A DNA stretch of 64,000 bases from Planctomycetales bacterium 71-10 (GTDB taxonomy: Bacteria > Planctomycetota > Planctomycetia > Isosphaerales > Isosphaeraceae). The stretch lies in NCBI GenBank assembly GCA_001898385.1, contig MKTT01000036.1:180907-244906 (forward strand), in the 5' to 3' direction. The notes beneath the pieces were generated by a model. That model searched no databases. It was given only the letters and a program-made list of their open reading frames with translations, and had not been told where the DNA came from. Below, in pieces: positions 11,781 through 19,562 of the stretch (positions within the stretch are counted from its first letter, which is position 1; each line of letters opens with the position of its first letter). A program made the translations under genes and the position numbers.

Positions 11781-12262
11781 ACAACAGGCACAAGCCTCAC
11801 GTCATCGTCGTCCCGGAAGACGACGCGAATCGCCAGTTGGCCGACGGCTTCGTCCGCCACGACGCCGTCGTCTCCGGGTCGATCCAGGTCGTCCCGCCCG
11901 CAGGCGGCTGGACCGCCGTCCTCGCGAGCTTGCAAAATCAGTACGTCGCACGCCTTCGTAAGTATCCAAAGGGCCATGTGGTCTTGCTCATCGATTTCGA
12001 CCGTCAGGCCGATCGCAGGGCGTTGTTCGACCACGAGATCCCCGACCCCCTTAAGGGCCAGGTCTTCGTCATCGGGTCGTGGGACGAACCTGAAGAGGTG
12101 AGGCGCACCACGGGCCGGACCCTGGACGGGATCGGCTTCCAACTCGCCGACGAGTGTTTCCGGGGAGGCTCCGCGCTGTGGGACTCGCAGCACTTCGGTC
12201 ACAATGCCGAGGAGCGGGCGAGACTCTCGTCGGCCGTGGATTCCTTCCTGTTCAGGCGTTGA
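11777..12262 (+). CDS. Uncharacterised small protein with TOPRIM-like acidic motif, partner of the ATPase
   Basis: This 161-aa protein is translationally coupled to the ATPase (ATGA overlap). The first strand 'PHVIVVPEDDANRQLADGF' carries a Glu (E14) just after a hydrophobic beta-strand. A second predicted strand 'GHVVLLIDFDRQADRR' ends in D73-x-D75. E-then-DxD after hydrophobic strands is the minimal pattern of TOPRIM nuclease domains, as in OLD proteins and AriB-type partners. Other notable text is 'IQVVPPAGGWTAVL', 'VFVIGSWDEPEEVR' and 'FGHNAEERARL'. I recall similar proteins of this size beside ATPases in other bacteria, without a known function. The TOPRIM assignment is my reading of the pattern, not a domain hit. 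It ends 24 bp from convergent clpS. Confidence 0.85.
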   Translation: MNNRHKPHVIVVPEDDANRQLADGFVRHDAVVSGSIQVVPPAGGWTAVLASLQNQYVARLRKYPKGHVVLLIDFDRQADRRALFDHEIPDPLKGQVFVIGSWDEPEEVRRTTGRTLDGIGFQLADECFRGGSALWDSQHFGHNAEERARLSSAVDSFLFRR

Positions 12263-12286
12263 CAGGTGGTTCGCGCCCGTCGCGCC

Positions 12287-12649
12287 TCACCCCTCCGCCG
12301 GCTCGATGTAGCAGCGGAGGGGGCCCTTCGATTCCTTCATGCGGGGGTCGGCGCCGTAGGAGACGACCTGCTCGCGCTTGAGCTCGGCCTTCTCCTTGTG
12401 GGTGGTGTAGACCACGGCCCGGCCGCTGTTGTGGATCGCCCAGGTGAGGGCCTCGGCCGTGCGCAGGGGATGGGCGAAGAGCTTGGTCAGCAGCTCGATG
12501 ACGTACTGGAACGTGTGCTCCTCGTCGTTGAGGATGATCACGTTGTAGGGGGGGAGCTTCTTCGTCCGGGTCTGCTGCTCCTCCTCGACCGCCACGGCGA
12601 CCGAGGTCTCCGGCTCGTCGACGGGGGCCGATCCCTGCTCGTCCGACAT
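12287..12649 (-). CDS. clpS: ATP-dependent Clp protease adaptor ClpS
   Basis: The 120-aa protein begins with an acidic, flexible tail of about 30 residues. The ClpS core follows: 'LPPYNVIILNDEEHTFQYVIELL' (containing the N-degron pocket residues N-D-E), then 'THKEKAELKREQVVSYG' and a C-terminal strand 'GPLRCYIEPAEG'. ClpS delivers N-degron substrates to ClpA-type unfoldases; no clpA is in the window. The start is preceded by CAGGAGCC. It diverges from the small 12774 gene, and the AT-richer stretch between them ('TTATACTATTTCC') could contain promoter elements. Confidence 0.95.
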   Translation of the reverse strand: MSDEQGSAPVDEPETSVAVAVEEEQQTRTKKLPPYNVIILNDEEHTFQYVIELLTKLFAHPLRTAEALTWAIHNSGRAVVYTTHKEKAELKREQVVSYGADPRMKESKGPLRCYIEPAEG

Positions 12650-12773
12650 CGTGCTTGGCTCCTGCCAGGTGGCTTTCTCGCGCGAATTCCCCGGAACTCG
12701 TTATACTATTTCCTCGCAAGATTGGAACCGAAAACGCGCCGGGACATCCACCCCGGCGGGGAGAGACGCGGAA

Positions 12774-13091
12774 ATGGCGGAGATGTCACCGGGGACGGCC
12801 CTGCGGCAGCTGAAGCAGGCGCACGCGACCCTCAAGAAGGCCCGACAGGCCCTGCGCATGGCGAGGGAGAACCCGGCGTTCGGCCCCAAGGCCCTCGACG
12901 CCGGCTGGGACGCCCTGTTGCAGGCCCACCGGATCATGGCCGAGACGCCCCGGTCGGCCGTCGACGAGGAGGTCATGACGCAGCAGCTCGCCGTCCAGCG
13001 GTACGCGACCTCGCTCCTGGTCCGCCTCCGCCGCCTGCTCCGCAAGGGCGAGGTGGGCGACGACCTGGACGACGACGGGGACGACGAATGA
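12774..13091 (+). CDS. Small helical protein of unknown function
   Basis: The predicted product is 105 aa from ATG 12774; the ORF-track start at 12651 lies in the clpS leader region and its translation looks unlike protein. The product is mostly charged helix ('ALRQLKQAHATLKKARQAL', 'QQLAVQRYATSLLVRLRRL') and ends in an acidic tail 'GDDLDDDGDDE'. No signal peptide or membrane segment is seen. Its TGA overlaps the ATG of the methyltransferase gene (ATGA), which argues that it is a real, coupled gene. I do not recognise the family. Confidence 0.7.
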   Translation: MAEMSPGTALRQLKQAHATLKKARQALRMARENPAFGPKALDAGWDALLQAHRIMAETPRSAVDEEVMTQQLAVQRYATSLLVRLRRLLRKGEVGDDLDDDGDDE

Positions 13092-14407
13092 GCCGGCCCC
13101 CCTCCGGACCCCGCCCCGGGCCCAAGGGGCGGCCCCGCCCCCCGGAGCCGACGACCGCGGCGCCGGTCCCGGACCGCTCGCTGGAGCCCGAGATGCCCCT
13201 GCCGACCGTCGCCATCCGGTCGCCGGGCAACCACCCGTTCATCTTCCGCAAGATGATCGACGGCGTGAAGGGACCCCTCGTCGCGCGCCCCGGCGACCTG
13301 GTGCAGGTCGTCGACCGCGACGGCCTGCCCATCGGCTACGGCCTGTGGAACCCGCGGTCTCAGATCAGCCTGCGCATGCTCTCGCGCGAGCCCCAGGCCC
13401 CCGGCCCGGACTTCTGGGCCCGCAAGGCCGACGAGGCCGCGCGGCTGCGCGTCGACCTTTTGGAGATCGAGGAGCAGTCCAACGCCTATCGGGTGATCCA
13501 CGCCGAGGGGGACGGCCTCTCCGGCCTGATCGTCGACCGCTTCGACGACGTCCTCTCCGTGGAGGTCTTCAGCCTGGGGATGTACCAGCGCATCGGGCCG
13601 ATCCTGGACGTCCTGGCGAGGCGCCTGGGCACGAAGCACTTCCGCGTCCGCGTCGACGAGCGCGTGGCCATGCAGGAGGACTTCGCCGGCCGCCCCGTGG
13701 CGAGCCCCGGGCTGCCCCCCCGCGTCACGATCGCCGAGCACGGCGTCCGCTACCGCATCCACTTCGCCGAGTCGCACAAGACGGGCTTCTTCTGCGACCA
13801 GCGCGACAACCGCCGCGAGCTGGCGAAGTTCTGCAAGGGCCGATCCGTCCTGGACGCCTGCTGCTACACCGGCGGCTTCGGCCTCAACGCCCTGATCCGC
13901 GGCCGGGCCAAGGACGTGACGTGCGTCGACCTGGACGAGAAGGCGATCGCGCTGGCCAAGGAGAACGCCAACGCCAACAACGTCCGGCTCGACCTAATCC
14001 ACGCCGACGCCTTCGGCTACATGCGGCAGATGGGCCTCAACGGCCGCGAGTACGGCGTCGTCGTCCTGGACCCGCCCAAGCTGATCCCCGACCGCGAGGA
14101 GGTCTCGGCCGGCAAGCGGAAGTACTTCGACCTGAACGTGCTGGGCATGGGGCTGGTGGAGCCCGGCGGGCTGCTCGTCACCTGCTCGTGTTCCGGCCTG
14201 CTCGACCCGGCCGAGTTCCAGGCGCTGCTCAAGGCGGCCTCGCGCAAGGCCAACCGGAGCGTGCAGCTTTTGGCGATGACCGGCGCGTCGGCCGACCACC
14301 CCGTCGCGCTCGACGCGCCCGAGGGCGCGTACCTGAAGGCCGCCTGGCTCCGCGTCGGCGAGCGGCTCCCCGAGCCGATCGCGCCGCCGTCGCCCGACGA
14401 GCCCTGA
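13088..14407 (+). CDS. Class I SAM-dependent rRNA methyltransferase, RlmI-like
   Basis: This 439-aa protein starts at the ATG overlapping the previous stop. A Pro/Arg-rich tail of about 35 residues precedes a PUA-like N-terminal domain ('HPFIFRKMIDGVKGPLVARPGDLVQVVD', 'GYGLWNPRSQISLRML'). The RlmI/RlmK central domain follows ('DGLSGLIVDRFDDVLSVEV', 'YRIHFAESHKTGFFCDQRDNR'). The catalytic Rossmann domain has SAM motif I 'VLDACCYTGGFGLNAL', acidic 'VDLDEKAIALAKENA' and motif IV 'VVVLDPPKLIP' with 'SCSCSGLLD'. This is the layout of 23S rRNA m5C methyltransferases such as RlmI. The exact target base is inferred from family only. Confidence 0.92.
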   Translation: MSRPPSGPRPGPKGRPRPPEPTTAAPVPDRSLEPEMPLPTVAIRSPGNHPFIFRKMIDGVKGPLVARPGDLVQVVDRDGLPIGYGLWNPRSQISLRMLSREPQAPGPDFWARKADEAARLRVDLLEIEEQSNAYRVIHAEGDGLSGLIVDRFDDVLSVEVFSLGMYQRIGPILDVLARRLGTKHFRVRVDERVAMQEDFAGRPVASPGLPPRVTIAEHGVRYRIHFAESHKTGFFCDQRDNRRELAKFCKGRSVLDACCYTGGFGLNALIRGRAKDVTCVDLDEKAIALAKENANANNVRLDLIHADAFGYMRQMGLNGREYGVVVLDPPKLIPDREEVSAGKRKYFDLNVLGMGLVEPGGLLVTCSCSGLLDPAEFQALLKAASRKANRSVQLLAMTGASADHPVALDAPEGAYLKAAWLRVGERLPEPIAPPSPDEP

Positions 14408-14450
14408 TTTCGAAGACCCCCGAGACGACCCGGAAGCCGAGACGATCGCC

Positions 14451-15113
14451 GTGCCCAGCCTGACCGTCGAGAACTACGTCAAGACGATCGCCCTGATCTC
14501 CGACCGGAACCCGCCCGGGGCCGCCGTCGCCACGGGCGAGCTGGCCCAGGCGATGGGGGTCTCGCCGGGGACGGTCACGGCGATGCTCAAGTCGCTCTCG
14601 GAGGCGGCGCTGGCGACGTACACCCCCTACGAGGGAGCCCGCCTGACCGACGCCGGCCGGCGGCTGGCGCTGATGGTGATCCGCCGCCACCGGCTGCTGG
14701 AACTCTTCCTGGCCCGGACCCTGGACATGACCTGGGACGAGGTCCACGAGGAGGCCGAGCACATGGAGCACGCCGTATCCGAGCGGCTCATCGACCGCAT
14801 CGAGCGGTTCCTCGGCCACCCTGCCGTCGACCCCCACGGCGACCCGATCCCGGCCGCCGACGGCTCGCTGAACGAGCCCAAGGGGGTCCCCCTGGCCCGC
14901 TGCCGGCCGGGGTCGACGTTCCGCGTGGTCCGGGTCATGGACCAGGACCCCGCCTTCCTCCGCTACCTCACCGAATGCGGCCTCGACCTCAACGCCGAGG
15001 GCCTCCTGCGCGAGAACCGCCCCGAGGCCGGCGCCGTCGTCTGCCGCATCGCCGACCGCGACGTCGCCCTCGGCGTCGCCGCGGCCGACAAGGTGCTCGT
15101 CGAGTCCCGCTGA
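14451..15113 (+). CDS. DtxR/MntR-family metal-dependent transcriptional regulator
   Basis: The 220-aa protein starts with GTG. An N-terminal winged helix ('TVENYVKTIALI', 'VATGELAQAMGVSPGTVTAMLKSL', 'YEGARLTDAGRRLALMVIRRHRLLELFL') binds DNA. The dimerisation/metal domain 'WDEVHEEAEHMEHAVSERLIDRI' carries the His/Glu ligands typical of Fe or Mn sensors. The C-terminal ~70 residues ('LARCRPGSTFRVVRVMDQDPAFLRYLTECGLDL') match an SH3-like FeoA domain, so this is the long DtxR/IdeR form. No metal transporter lies adjacent; its targets are unknown. It ends 3 bp from the convergent thiO stop. Confidence 0.92.
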   Translation: MPSLTVENYVKTIALISDRNPPGAAVATGELAQAMGVSPGTVTAMLKSLSEAALATYTPYEGARLTDAGRRLALMVIRRHRLLELFLARTLDMTWDEVHEEAEHMEHAVSERLIDRIERFLGHPAVDPHGDPIPAADGSLNEPKGVPLARCRPGSTFRVVRVMDQDPAFLRYLTECGLDLNAEGLLRENRPEAGAVVCRIADRDVALGVAAADKVLVESR

Positions 15114-15116
15114 CGC

Positions 15117-16265
15117 TCACGACCGGAACACGTCGTCCCCCGCCGGGGCGGGGTCGCGGTCGAGTCGGAAATACGAGACGTCCAGGCGCGGCGGTCGGCC
15201 GAGGACGAGGTCGGCGACCAGTTCCGCGGTGGCCGGCGAGAGTTGCAGGCCGGCGCGCTTATGGCCGGTCGCGACGAACAGGTTGCGGAAGCCCGGCGCG
15301 GGGCCGATGTACGGCCGCGTGTCCAGGCTGCCGGGGCGGAGGCCGGCCCAGGTCGCCTCCACGGGGGCGTCGGCCAGCGCGGGGCAGAGCGCGACGGCGA
15401 CGTCGAGCAGCCCGCGGAAGGCGACGGCCGTGGGGAGGACGTCGAAGCCCGCGTCCTCTTCGGTCGCGCCGATCAGGATCCGGCCGTCCTCGCGCGGGAC
15501 CATGTAGTGCTTGCCGTGCTCGACGATCCGCCGCAGCATCGGCCGGGCGGGGTTCAGCAGCACGATCTGGCCCTTCACCGGGGGCGTCGGGGCCCGGACG
15601 CCCAGCCCGGCGAGCAGCCCGCCGGACCACGCCCCGGCGGCGACCACGACCGCGTCGGCCTCGATCTCCCCCGCCGCCGTGCGGACGCCGGTCGCGCGGT
15701 CGCCGCGCGCGAGGAAGCCCTCGACGCCCCGGTCGGCCAGCACGACGCCCCCGCGGGCCTCGACGGCCTCCGCCAGCGCGCGCAGGTGCCAGGGGTTGCG
15801 GACCTGGGCGCGGTCGGGGAGGAAGTAGACGGCGCGGAGGGTCGGGTCGAGGGCCGGCTCGACCCGCGCGAAGTCGCCGGGAGCCAGGCGTTCGTAAGCG
15901 ATCCCCTCGACCCGCCAGCGGCCGGCGGTGGTGCGGAGCGCGTGCTCCTCGGCCTCGGTGCGGGCGACGTCCACGCCGCCGGTGCGCCGGAAGCCGTTGT
16001 CGATCCCGGTCTCCTCGCGAAGCGCGGCCGACCACTCGGGATAGAGCCGGGCGCTCCAGGCCCGCAGGGCGAGCGTCGGATGGGAGGGGCGGCGGTCGGG
16101 GTCGCTCACGGCCGGCAGGAGCCCCGCGCCGGCCCACGACGCCTCAAGGCCGGGCTTGCGACGGTCGAGCACGGCCGACCGGAGCCCCTCGCGAGCCAGG
16201 GCGTAGGCCACGGAGAGGCCGACCACCCCGGCCCCGGCCACGATCACGTCGAAGCGTTCGGCCAT
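15117..16265 (-). CDS. thiO: Glycine oxidase ThiO
   Basis: This FAD-dependent 382-aa DAO-family oxidase would convert glycine to iminoacetic acid/glyoxylate for the thiazole moiety of thiamine. The N-terminus 'DVIVAGAGVVGLSVAYALARE' is the dinucleotide-binding GxGxxG; 'EASWAGAGLLPAVSDPDRR' and 'VKGQIVLLNPARPMLRRIV' are typical of ThiO rather than other DAO members, as are 'YMVPREDGRILIGATEEDAGFD' and the C-terminal 'LFVATGHKRAGLQLSPATAEL'. It lies 3 bp downstream of the propeller-like gene and is likely cotranscribed. Other thiamine genes (thiG, thiS) are not in the window. Confidence 0.93.
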   Translation of the reverse strand: MAERFDVIVAGAGVVGLSVAYALAREGLRSAVLDRRKPGLEASWAGAGLLPAVSDPDRRPSHPTLALRAWSARLYPEWSAALREETGIDNGFRRTGGVDVARTEAEEHALRTTAGRWRVEGIAYERLAPGDFARVEPALDPTLRAVYFLPDRAQVRNPWHLRALAEAVEARGGVVLADRGVEGFLARGDRATGVRTAAGEIEADAVVVAAGAWSGGLLAGLGVRAPTPPVKGQIVLLNPARPMLRRIVEHGKHYMVPREDGRILIGATEEDAGFDVLPTAVAFRGLLDVAVALCPALADAPVEATWAGLRPGSLDTRPYIGPAPGFRNLFVATGHKRAGLQLSPATAELVADLVLGRPPRLDVSYFRLDRDPAPAGDDVFRS

Positions 16266-16268
16266 GCC

Positions 16269-17123
16269 TCAGCGGTCCTTCTTCTTCGCCCGCGGCGCGT
16301 GCGCCCGCCAGGCCGATTCCGACAGCCGGGCCACGCCGCCCCCCTCGCCGACGAGGATCAAATCGCCCCCTTCCCAGGTTACGCCCTCGAACTGGGCGTC
16401 CCTCTTGAGGCGGACCTCGGCGATCATGCGAAGGTCGTTCCACGACGGCGGCGCGGGGCGCTCGTAGACCCGGACCACGTCGACCCCGCAGGCGACGAAC
16501 AGGCGGCCGTCGGGCGTGAGGTCGGCCCCGGTGACGGGGTCCTTGCAGCCGGGGAGCTTGCCGAGCTTCCTCGCCTCGGCCGGCCGCAGGAGGGGCGCCG
16601 GCGGTTCGAGGGGGACCTCGCGCAGCTCGGCGTCGCGGCCGTCGAACCGCTTGGTGACGATCACGGCGCGGTCGCCGTCGACGACGAAGCCCTCGGCGTC
16701 GAAGCAGTCGCCGGCCGGGCGCGCGTAGAACGTGGCGGCGGTCGGCTTGAGGGGGCCCGTCGGGGCCCGGCTCAGGTCGGGCTCGTCGAAGCGGTAGATG
16801 GCGCGGAGCCGCAGCAGGCCCTTGTTGTCGCCGATGTCGCCGACGTAGACCCGGCCGCGGTCGTCCACGGCCGCGTCCTCCCAGTCGAGGTTGGGGGCCG
16901 CGAGGCCGAACGTGCGGAGGATGCGGCCGTCGCGGCCGATCGCGAACAGGGCGGGCGGGTTGCCGGAGTCGTTGTGGACCCAGAAGACGCCCGGCCGGGT
17001 GCGGCTGCGGGCGACGCCGGACGCCTCGGGGATGAGCCGGGCGTCGAACATCCCGAGCGGCTCGGGCCGGACGCGGGGCTCGTCCCACGCGAGGAGGAGG
17101 CAGGCCAGGAGCGGGTACATCAT
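16269..17123 (-). CDS. Secreted beta-propeller-like protein of unknown function
   Basis: The 284-aa protein starts at 17123 (MMYPLLACLLLAW), giving a short signal-like hydrophobic N-terminus; the longer ORF-track start adds a charged, unlikely leader. Repeated blade-like strings follow: 'FWVHNDSGNPPALFAIGRDG', 'DWEDAAVDDRGRVYVGDIGDN', 'FDAEGFVVDGDRAVIVTKRF', 'TGADLTPDGRLFVACGVDVV', 'FEGVTWEGGDLILVGEGGG'. These suggest a 6-bladed propeller, as in proteins related to SdiA-regulated or phytase/esterase-like domains. It ends in a lysine-rich tail. It is the first gene of a two-gene unit with thiO, but no functional link to thiamine is evident. Confidence 0.82.
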   Translation of the reverse strand: MMYPLLACLLLAWDEPRVRPEPLGMFDARLIPEASGVARSRTRPGVFWVHNDSGNPPALFAIGRDGRILRTFGLAAPNLDWEDAAVDDRGRVYVGDIGDNKGLLRLRAIYRFDEPDLSRAPTGPLKPTAATFYARPAGDCFDAEGFVVDGDRAVIVTKRFDGRDAELREVPLEPPAPLLRPAEARKLGKLPGCKDPVTGADLTPDGRLFVACGVDVVRVYERPAPPSWNDLRMIAEVRLKRDAQFEGVTWEGGDLILVGEGGGVARLSESAWRAHAPRAKKKDR

Positions 17124-17269
17124 GGGGCGGAGACCTTTCGGGCGAGACCTCCCCATCCTACCAGCAACCGGCCCCGGCTTGCGACGCCCCCGCCGCGGCG
17201 TCAAACTGTCCGTTGAACGTCGACGGCGGCGTCGCGCGACCGCCCTCGGCCGGCCCCCGCCCTGACCCC

Positions 17270-17572
17270 ATGCCCGCGCCCCGGCCCCCCACGATGGAAA
17301 CCCCGCTCATCCGCCCCGGTGCGGTGCAGAGCCCGGACTCGCCCCTGCGGCTGGTCGTCCACTTCGACGACGCCTCCGGCGGCAACCTGGCCGTCCAGAT
17401 GCTCCCCACCCTGGGCGTCCCCGGCGACCGCGTCGGCGTCGTCGACCCCGACCGCATGGAGCGCCGGCGTGGGATGATCCTCGCCGTCACCTGCCCCGAC
17501 GAGCCTACCCGCTCCCGCGTCGAGGACTACTGCCGCAAGATCGGCGGCCGGGTCCATCGCTGGCGGGGGTGA
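17270..17572 (+). CDS. Small conserved-looking hypothetical protein
   Basis: The product is 100 aa from ATG 17270, or 92 aa from ATG 17294. Neither has a clear Shine-Dalgarno sequence, so the start is uncertain. The C-terminal 70 residues look like a small ferredoxin-like alpha/beta domain ('RLVVHFDDASGGNLAVQMLPTLGVPGDRVGVV', 'RGMILAVTCPDEPTRSRVEDYCRKIGGRV'). The final helix and strand have the look of an ACT-like or metal-binding regulatory fold, but I do not recognise the family. It is divergent from the propeller gene and 56 bp upstream of the DUF1080 gene. Confidence 0.6.
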   Translation: MPAPRPPTMETPLIRPGAVQSPDSPLRLVVHFDDASGGNLAVQMLPTLGVPGDRVGVVDPDRMERRRGMILAVTCPDEPTRSRVEDYCRKIGGRVHRWRG

Positions 17573-17628
17573 GGGAGTCCCAGCAATAGAAGTCCGTCCA
17601 TAACCATCCCCCCTCGAAAGGCGGCCTC

Positions 17629-18420
17629 ATGCCCGCGACCCGAACGGCCCTCGTCCTGGCGGCCCTGCTGATCTCCGCCCCCGCGCCCGCGCAGGATCCG
17701 GGGCCCCTGCTGAAGTTCAACGGGAAGGACCTGGACGGGTTCTACACCTACCTGCACGACCACAAGTACGAGGACCCGGACGGCGTCTTCAAGGTGGTCG
17801 ACGGCGAGATCCGGGTCTCCGGCAAGGAGCTGGGCGGGTTTATCACGAAGGGCGAGTACGAGAACTACCGGCTGATCGCCGAATGGCGGTGGACGGGCGA
17901 GGCCCTGCCCCCGCGCGACAAGGCGGCGAGGGACTCCGGGATCCTGGTCCACTGCGTCGGCAAGGACGACGCCTACGGCGGCCACTGGATGCAGTCGATG
18001 GAGTGCCAGCTCATCGAGGGGGGCTCCGGCGACTTCATCGTGGTGTCGGTGCCGAAGGGCGAGGATCTTCGCCTGAGCAGCCGCGTCCGCAAGGGGGGCG
18101 ACGGACAGTGGTACTTCACGCCCGACGGCTCCGGCCAGCTGCGCGAGTTCGACGGCGGCCGGATCAACTGGTGGGGCCGCGACCCCGAGTGGAAGGACGT
18201 GCTCGGAGTCCGCGGGCCGAAGGACGTCGAGAAGCCGGCCGGCGAGTGGAACACGATGGAGGTCGTCTGCGACGGCGACACCATCACCAACATCCTCAAC
18301 GGCCAGGTCGTCAACGTCGGCCTCGCTTCGAGCGTCCGCAAGGGGAAGATCACGTTCCAGTCCGAGTACGCCGGCATCGCCTTCCGCCGGATCGAGATCC
18401 TCCCCCTGGCGGCGAAGTAA
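17629..18420 (+). CDS. Secreted DUF1080-family protein (3-keto-disaccharide hydrolase-like)
   Basis: This 263-aa protein has a signal peptide ('LVLAALLISAPAPAQDPG'). The mature part begins 'LLKFNGKDLDGFYTYLHDHKY' and continues with 'VVDGEIRVSGKELGGFITKGEYENYRLIAEWRW', 'DSGILVHCVG', 'MQSMECQLIEGGSGDF' and 'GEWNTMEVVCDGDTITNILNGQVV'. This is the concanavalin-like jelly-roll of DUF1080, a family greatly expanded in planctomycetes, some members of which act on 3-keto-glycosides. The start follows 'CGAAAGGCGGCCTC'. It stands alone and is followed by a hairpin. It probably acts in the periplasm on plant or algal glycans; substrate unknown. Confidence 0.93.
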   Translation: MPATRTALVLAALLISAPAPAQDPGPLLKFNGKDLDGFYTYLHDHKYEDPDGVFKVVDGEIRVSGKELGGFITKGEYENYRLIAEWRWTGEALPPRDKAARDSGILVHCVGKDDAYGGHWMQSMECQLIEGGSGDFIVVSVPKGEDLRLSSRVRKGGDGQWYFTPDGSGQLREFDGGRINWWGRDPEWKDVLGVRGPKDVEKPAGEWNTMEVVCDGDTITNILNGQVVNVGLASSVRKGKITFQSEYAGIAFRRIEILPLAAK

Positions 18421-18466
18421 ACCGCCGCAACCCCTGGCCGTGCAATCCATTTCACACCATTAGGAG

Positions 18467-18500
18467 GAACTTACGGCGGCGTAACGGCCGCCTAAGGTTC
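18467..18500 (+). terminator. Hairpin downstream of the DUF1080 gene
   Basis: GAACTTACGGCGGC (from 18467) is nearly complementary to GGCCGCCTAAGGTTC (ending at 18500) around a short GTAAC loop. It begins 47 bp after the DUF1080 stop and before the small 18581 gene. There is no long U-tract, so a terminator role is tentative. Confidence 0.4.
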
Positions 18501-18580
18501 ACGGCCTATCCTTCCTGACGTCGGGCGGGGCGACGAGCCTCGCCCTCCGGCGTCGCACTCGCACGAGAGGAAGGAAAGCC

Positions 18581-18817
18581 ATGACGACGACCGCTTTCAC
18601 GCTGCTGTTCCTGCCGGCCTGCCTGGCCGTCCCCGCCGGCCTCGCGCTGGGGGCGATCGCGGAGTGCCTGATCGAGAAGATCGGGGCGGCGATCATGCCG
18701 TCGACGCCCCGCGCCGAGCGGCGCAAGCGCCCGCTCGGCCTCCCCGCGCCCGCCCGCCGCGACGAGGCGGCGCTCTCGAACGCGCGGCGGCCCATCGGCC
18801 TCGCCCCCTGGATGTGA
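18581..18817 (+). CDS. Small membrane-anchored protein of unknown function
   Basis: The 78-aa product is preceded by a strong ribosome site, GAGAGGAAGGAAAGCC-ATG, which is the main reason to believe it. The N-terminus is one hydrophobic helix of about 28 residues ('FTLLFLPACLAVPAGLALGAIAECL'). A basic, Pro/Arg-rich cytoplasmic tail follows ('RAERRKRPLGLPAPARRDEAA'). It ends 40 bp upstream of the response regulator on the same strand and could belong to that operon. No family recognised. Confidence 0.6.
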   Translation: MTTTAFTLLFLPACLAVPAGLALGAIAECLIEKIGAAIMPSTPRAERRKRPLGLPAPARRDEAALSNARRPIGLAPWM

Positions 18818-18857
18818 ACGCCCGGGCGGATAGAATGCCCCGAGGGGGAATGGCAGC

Positions 18858-19562
18858 ATGGGGATCCGAATCCTGGTGGTCGAGGACGACGAGACGATCG
18901 CCGCGTCGCTGGTGCGGGGGCTGCGCGAGGAGGGCTTCACCGTCGAGCGCGAGGCCGACGGCGAGGCCGCCTGGCGCGCCATCAAGCCCGGCGGCTGGGA
19001 CGTCGTCGTGCTCGACTGGTGGCTGCCGTCCCAGGACGGGCTCTCGCTCCTGAAGCGCCTGCGCGAGCGCGACCACGAGACCCCCGTCCTGTTCCTCACC
19101 GCCCGCGACTCGGTGCCGGACCGGGTGAAGGGGCTCAACGGCGGCGCCGACGACTACCTGTGCAAGCCGTTCGCGTTCGACGAGCTGCTGGCGCGGGTCC
19201 ACGCCCTGGTGCGTCGCCGCGAGGGCCGCGGCGGCGGCACCCGGCTGGGCTACGCGGACGTCGAGGTGGACCTGGCCACCCAGCGCGTCGCCCGGGTCGG
19301 CAAGGCGATCGACCTGACGGCCAAGGAGTACGCGCTCCTGGTCTACTTCGTGCGCAACCCGGACCAGGTCCTCTCCCGGACCCGCATCTACGAGCACGTC
19401 TGGGACGAGCGCTACGACGGGCTCTCCAACACGCTGGAGGTCCACGTCTTCGAGCTGAGGCGGAAGCTGGAGGCGCACGGAGATCGGCTGATCCACACGC
19501 TCCGCGGCCGCGGCTACTCGTTCGGCCGGCCGCCGGGCTCGATCCCGGAGGACGAGCCGTGA
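18858..19562 (+). CDS. OmpR/PhoB-family response regulator
   Basis: The 234-aa protein has a receiver domain (residues 1-115) with the acidic pocket 'VVEDDETIAASLVRGL', phosphoacceptor D53 in 'VVVLDWWLPSQDG', the switch Thr in 'LFLTARDSVPDRV' and the conserved Lys in 'YLCKPFAFDELLARV'. A winged-helix effector domain follows ('IDLTAKEYALLVYFVRNPDQVLSR', 'LSNTLEVHVFELRRKLE', 'LIHTLRGRGYSFG'). Its TGA overlaps the GTG start of the histidine kinase, a classical cognate pair. The transporter genes downstream may be its targets. Confidence 0.96.
   Translation: MGIRILVVEDDETIAASLVRGLREEGFTVEREADGEAAWRAIKPGGWDVVVLDWWLPSQDGLSLLKRLRERDHETPVLFLTARDSVPDRVKGLNGGADDYLCKPFAFDELLARVHALVRRREGRGGGTRLGYADVEVDLATQRVARVGKAIDLTAKEYALLVYFVRNPDQVLSRTRIYEHVWDERYDGLSNTLEVHVFELRRKLEAHGDRLIHTLRGRGYSFGRPPGSIPEDEP

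Noticed and set aside
12651-12773. Extension of the small 105-aa protein to the ORF-track start
   Set aside because: This segment is the clpS leader/promoter area, is AT-richer, and translates to unlikely sequence. ATG 12774 is a better start.
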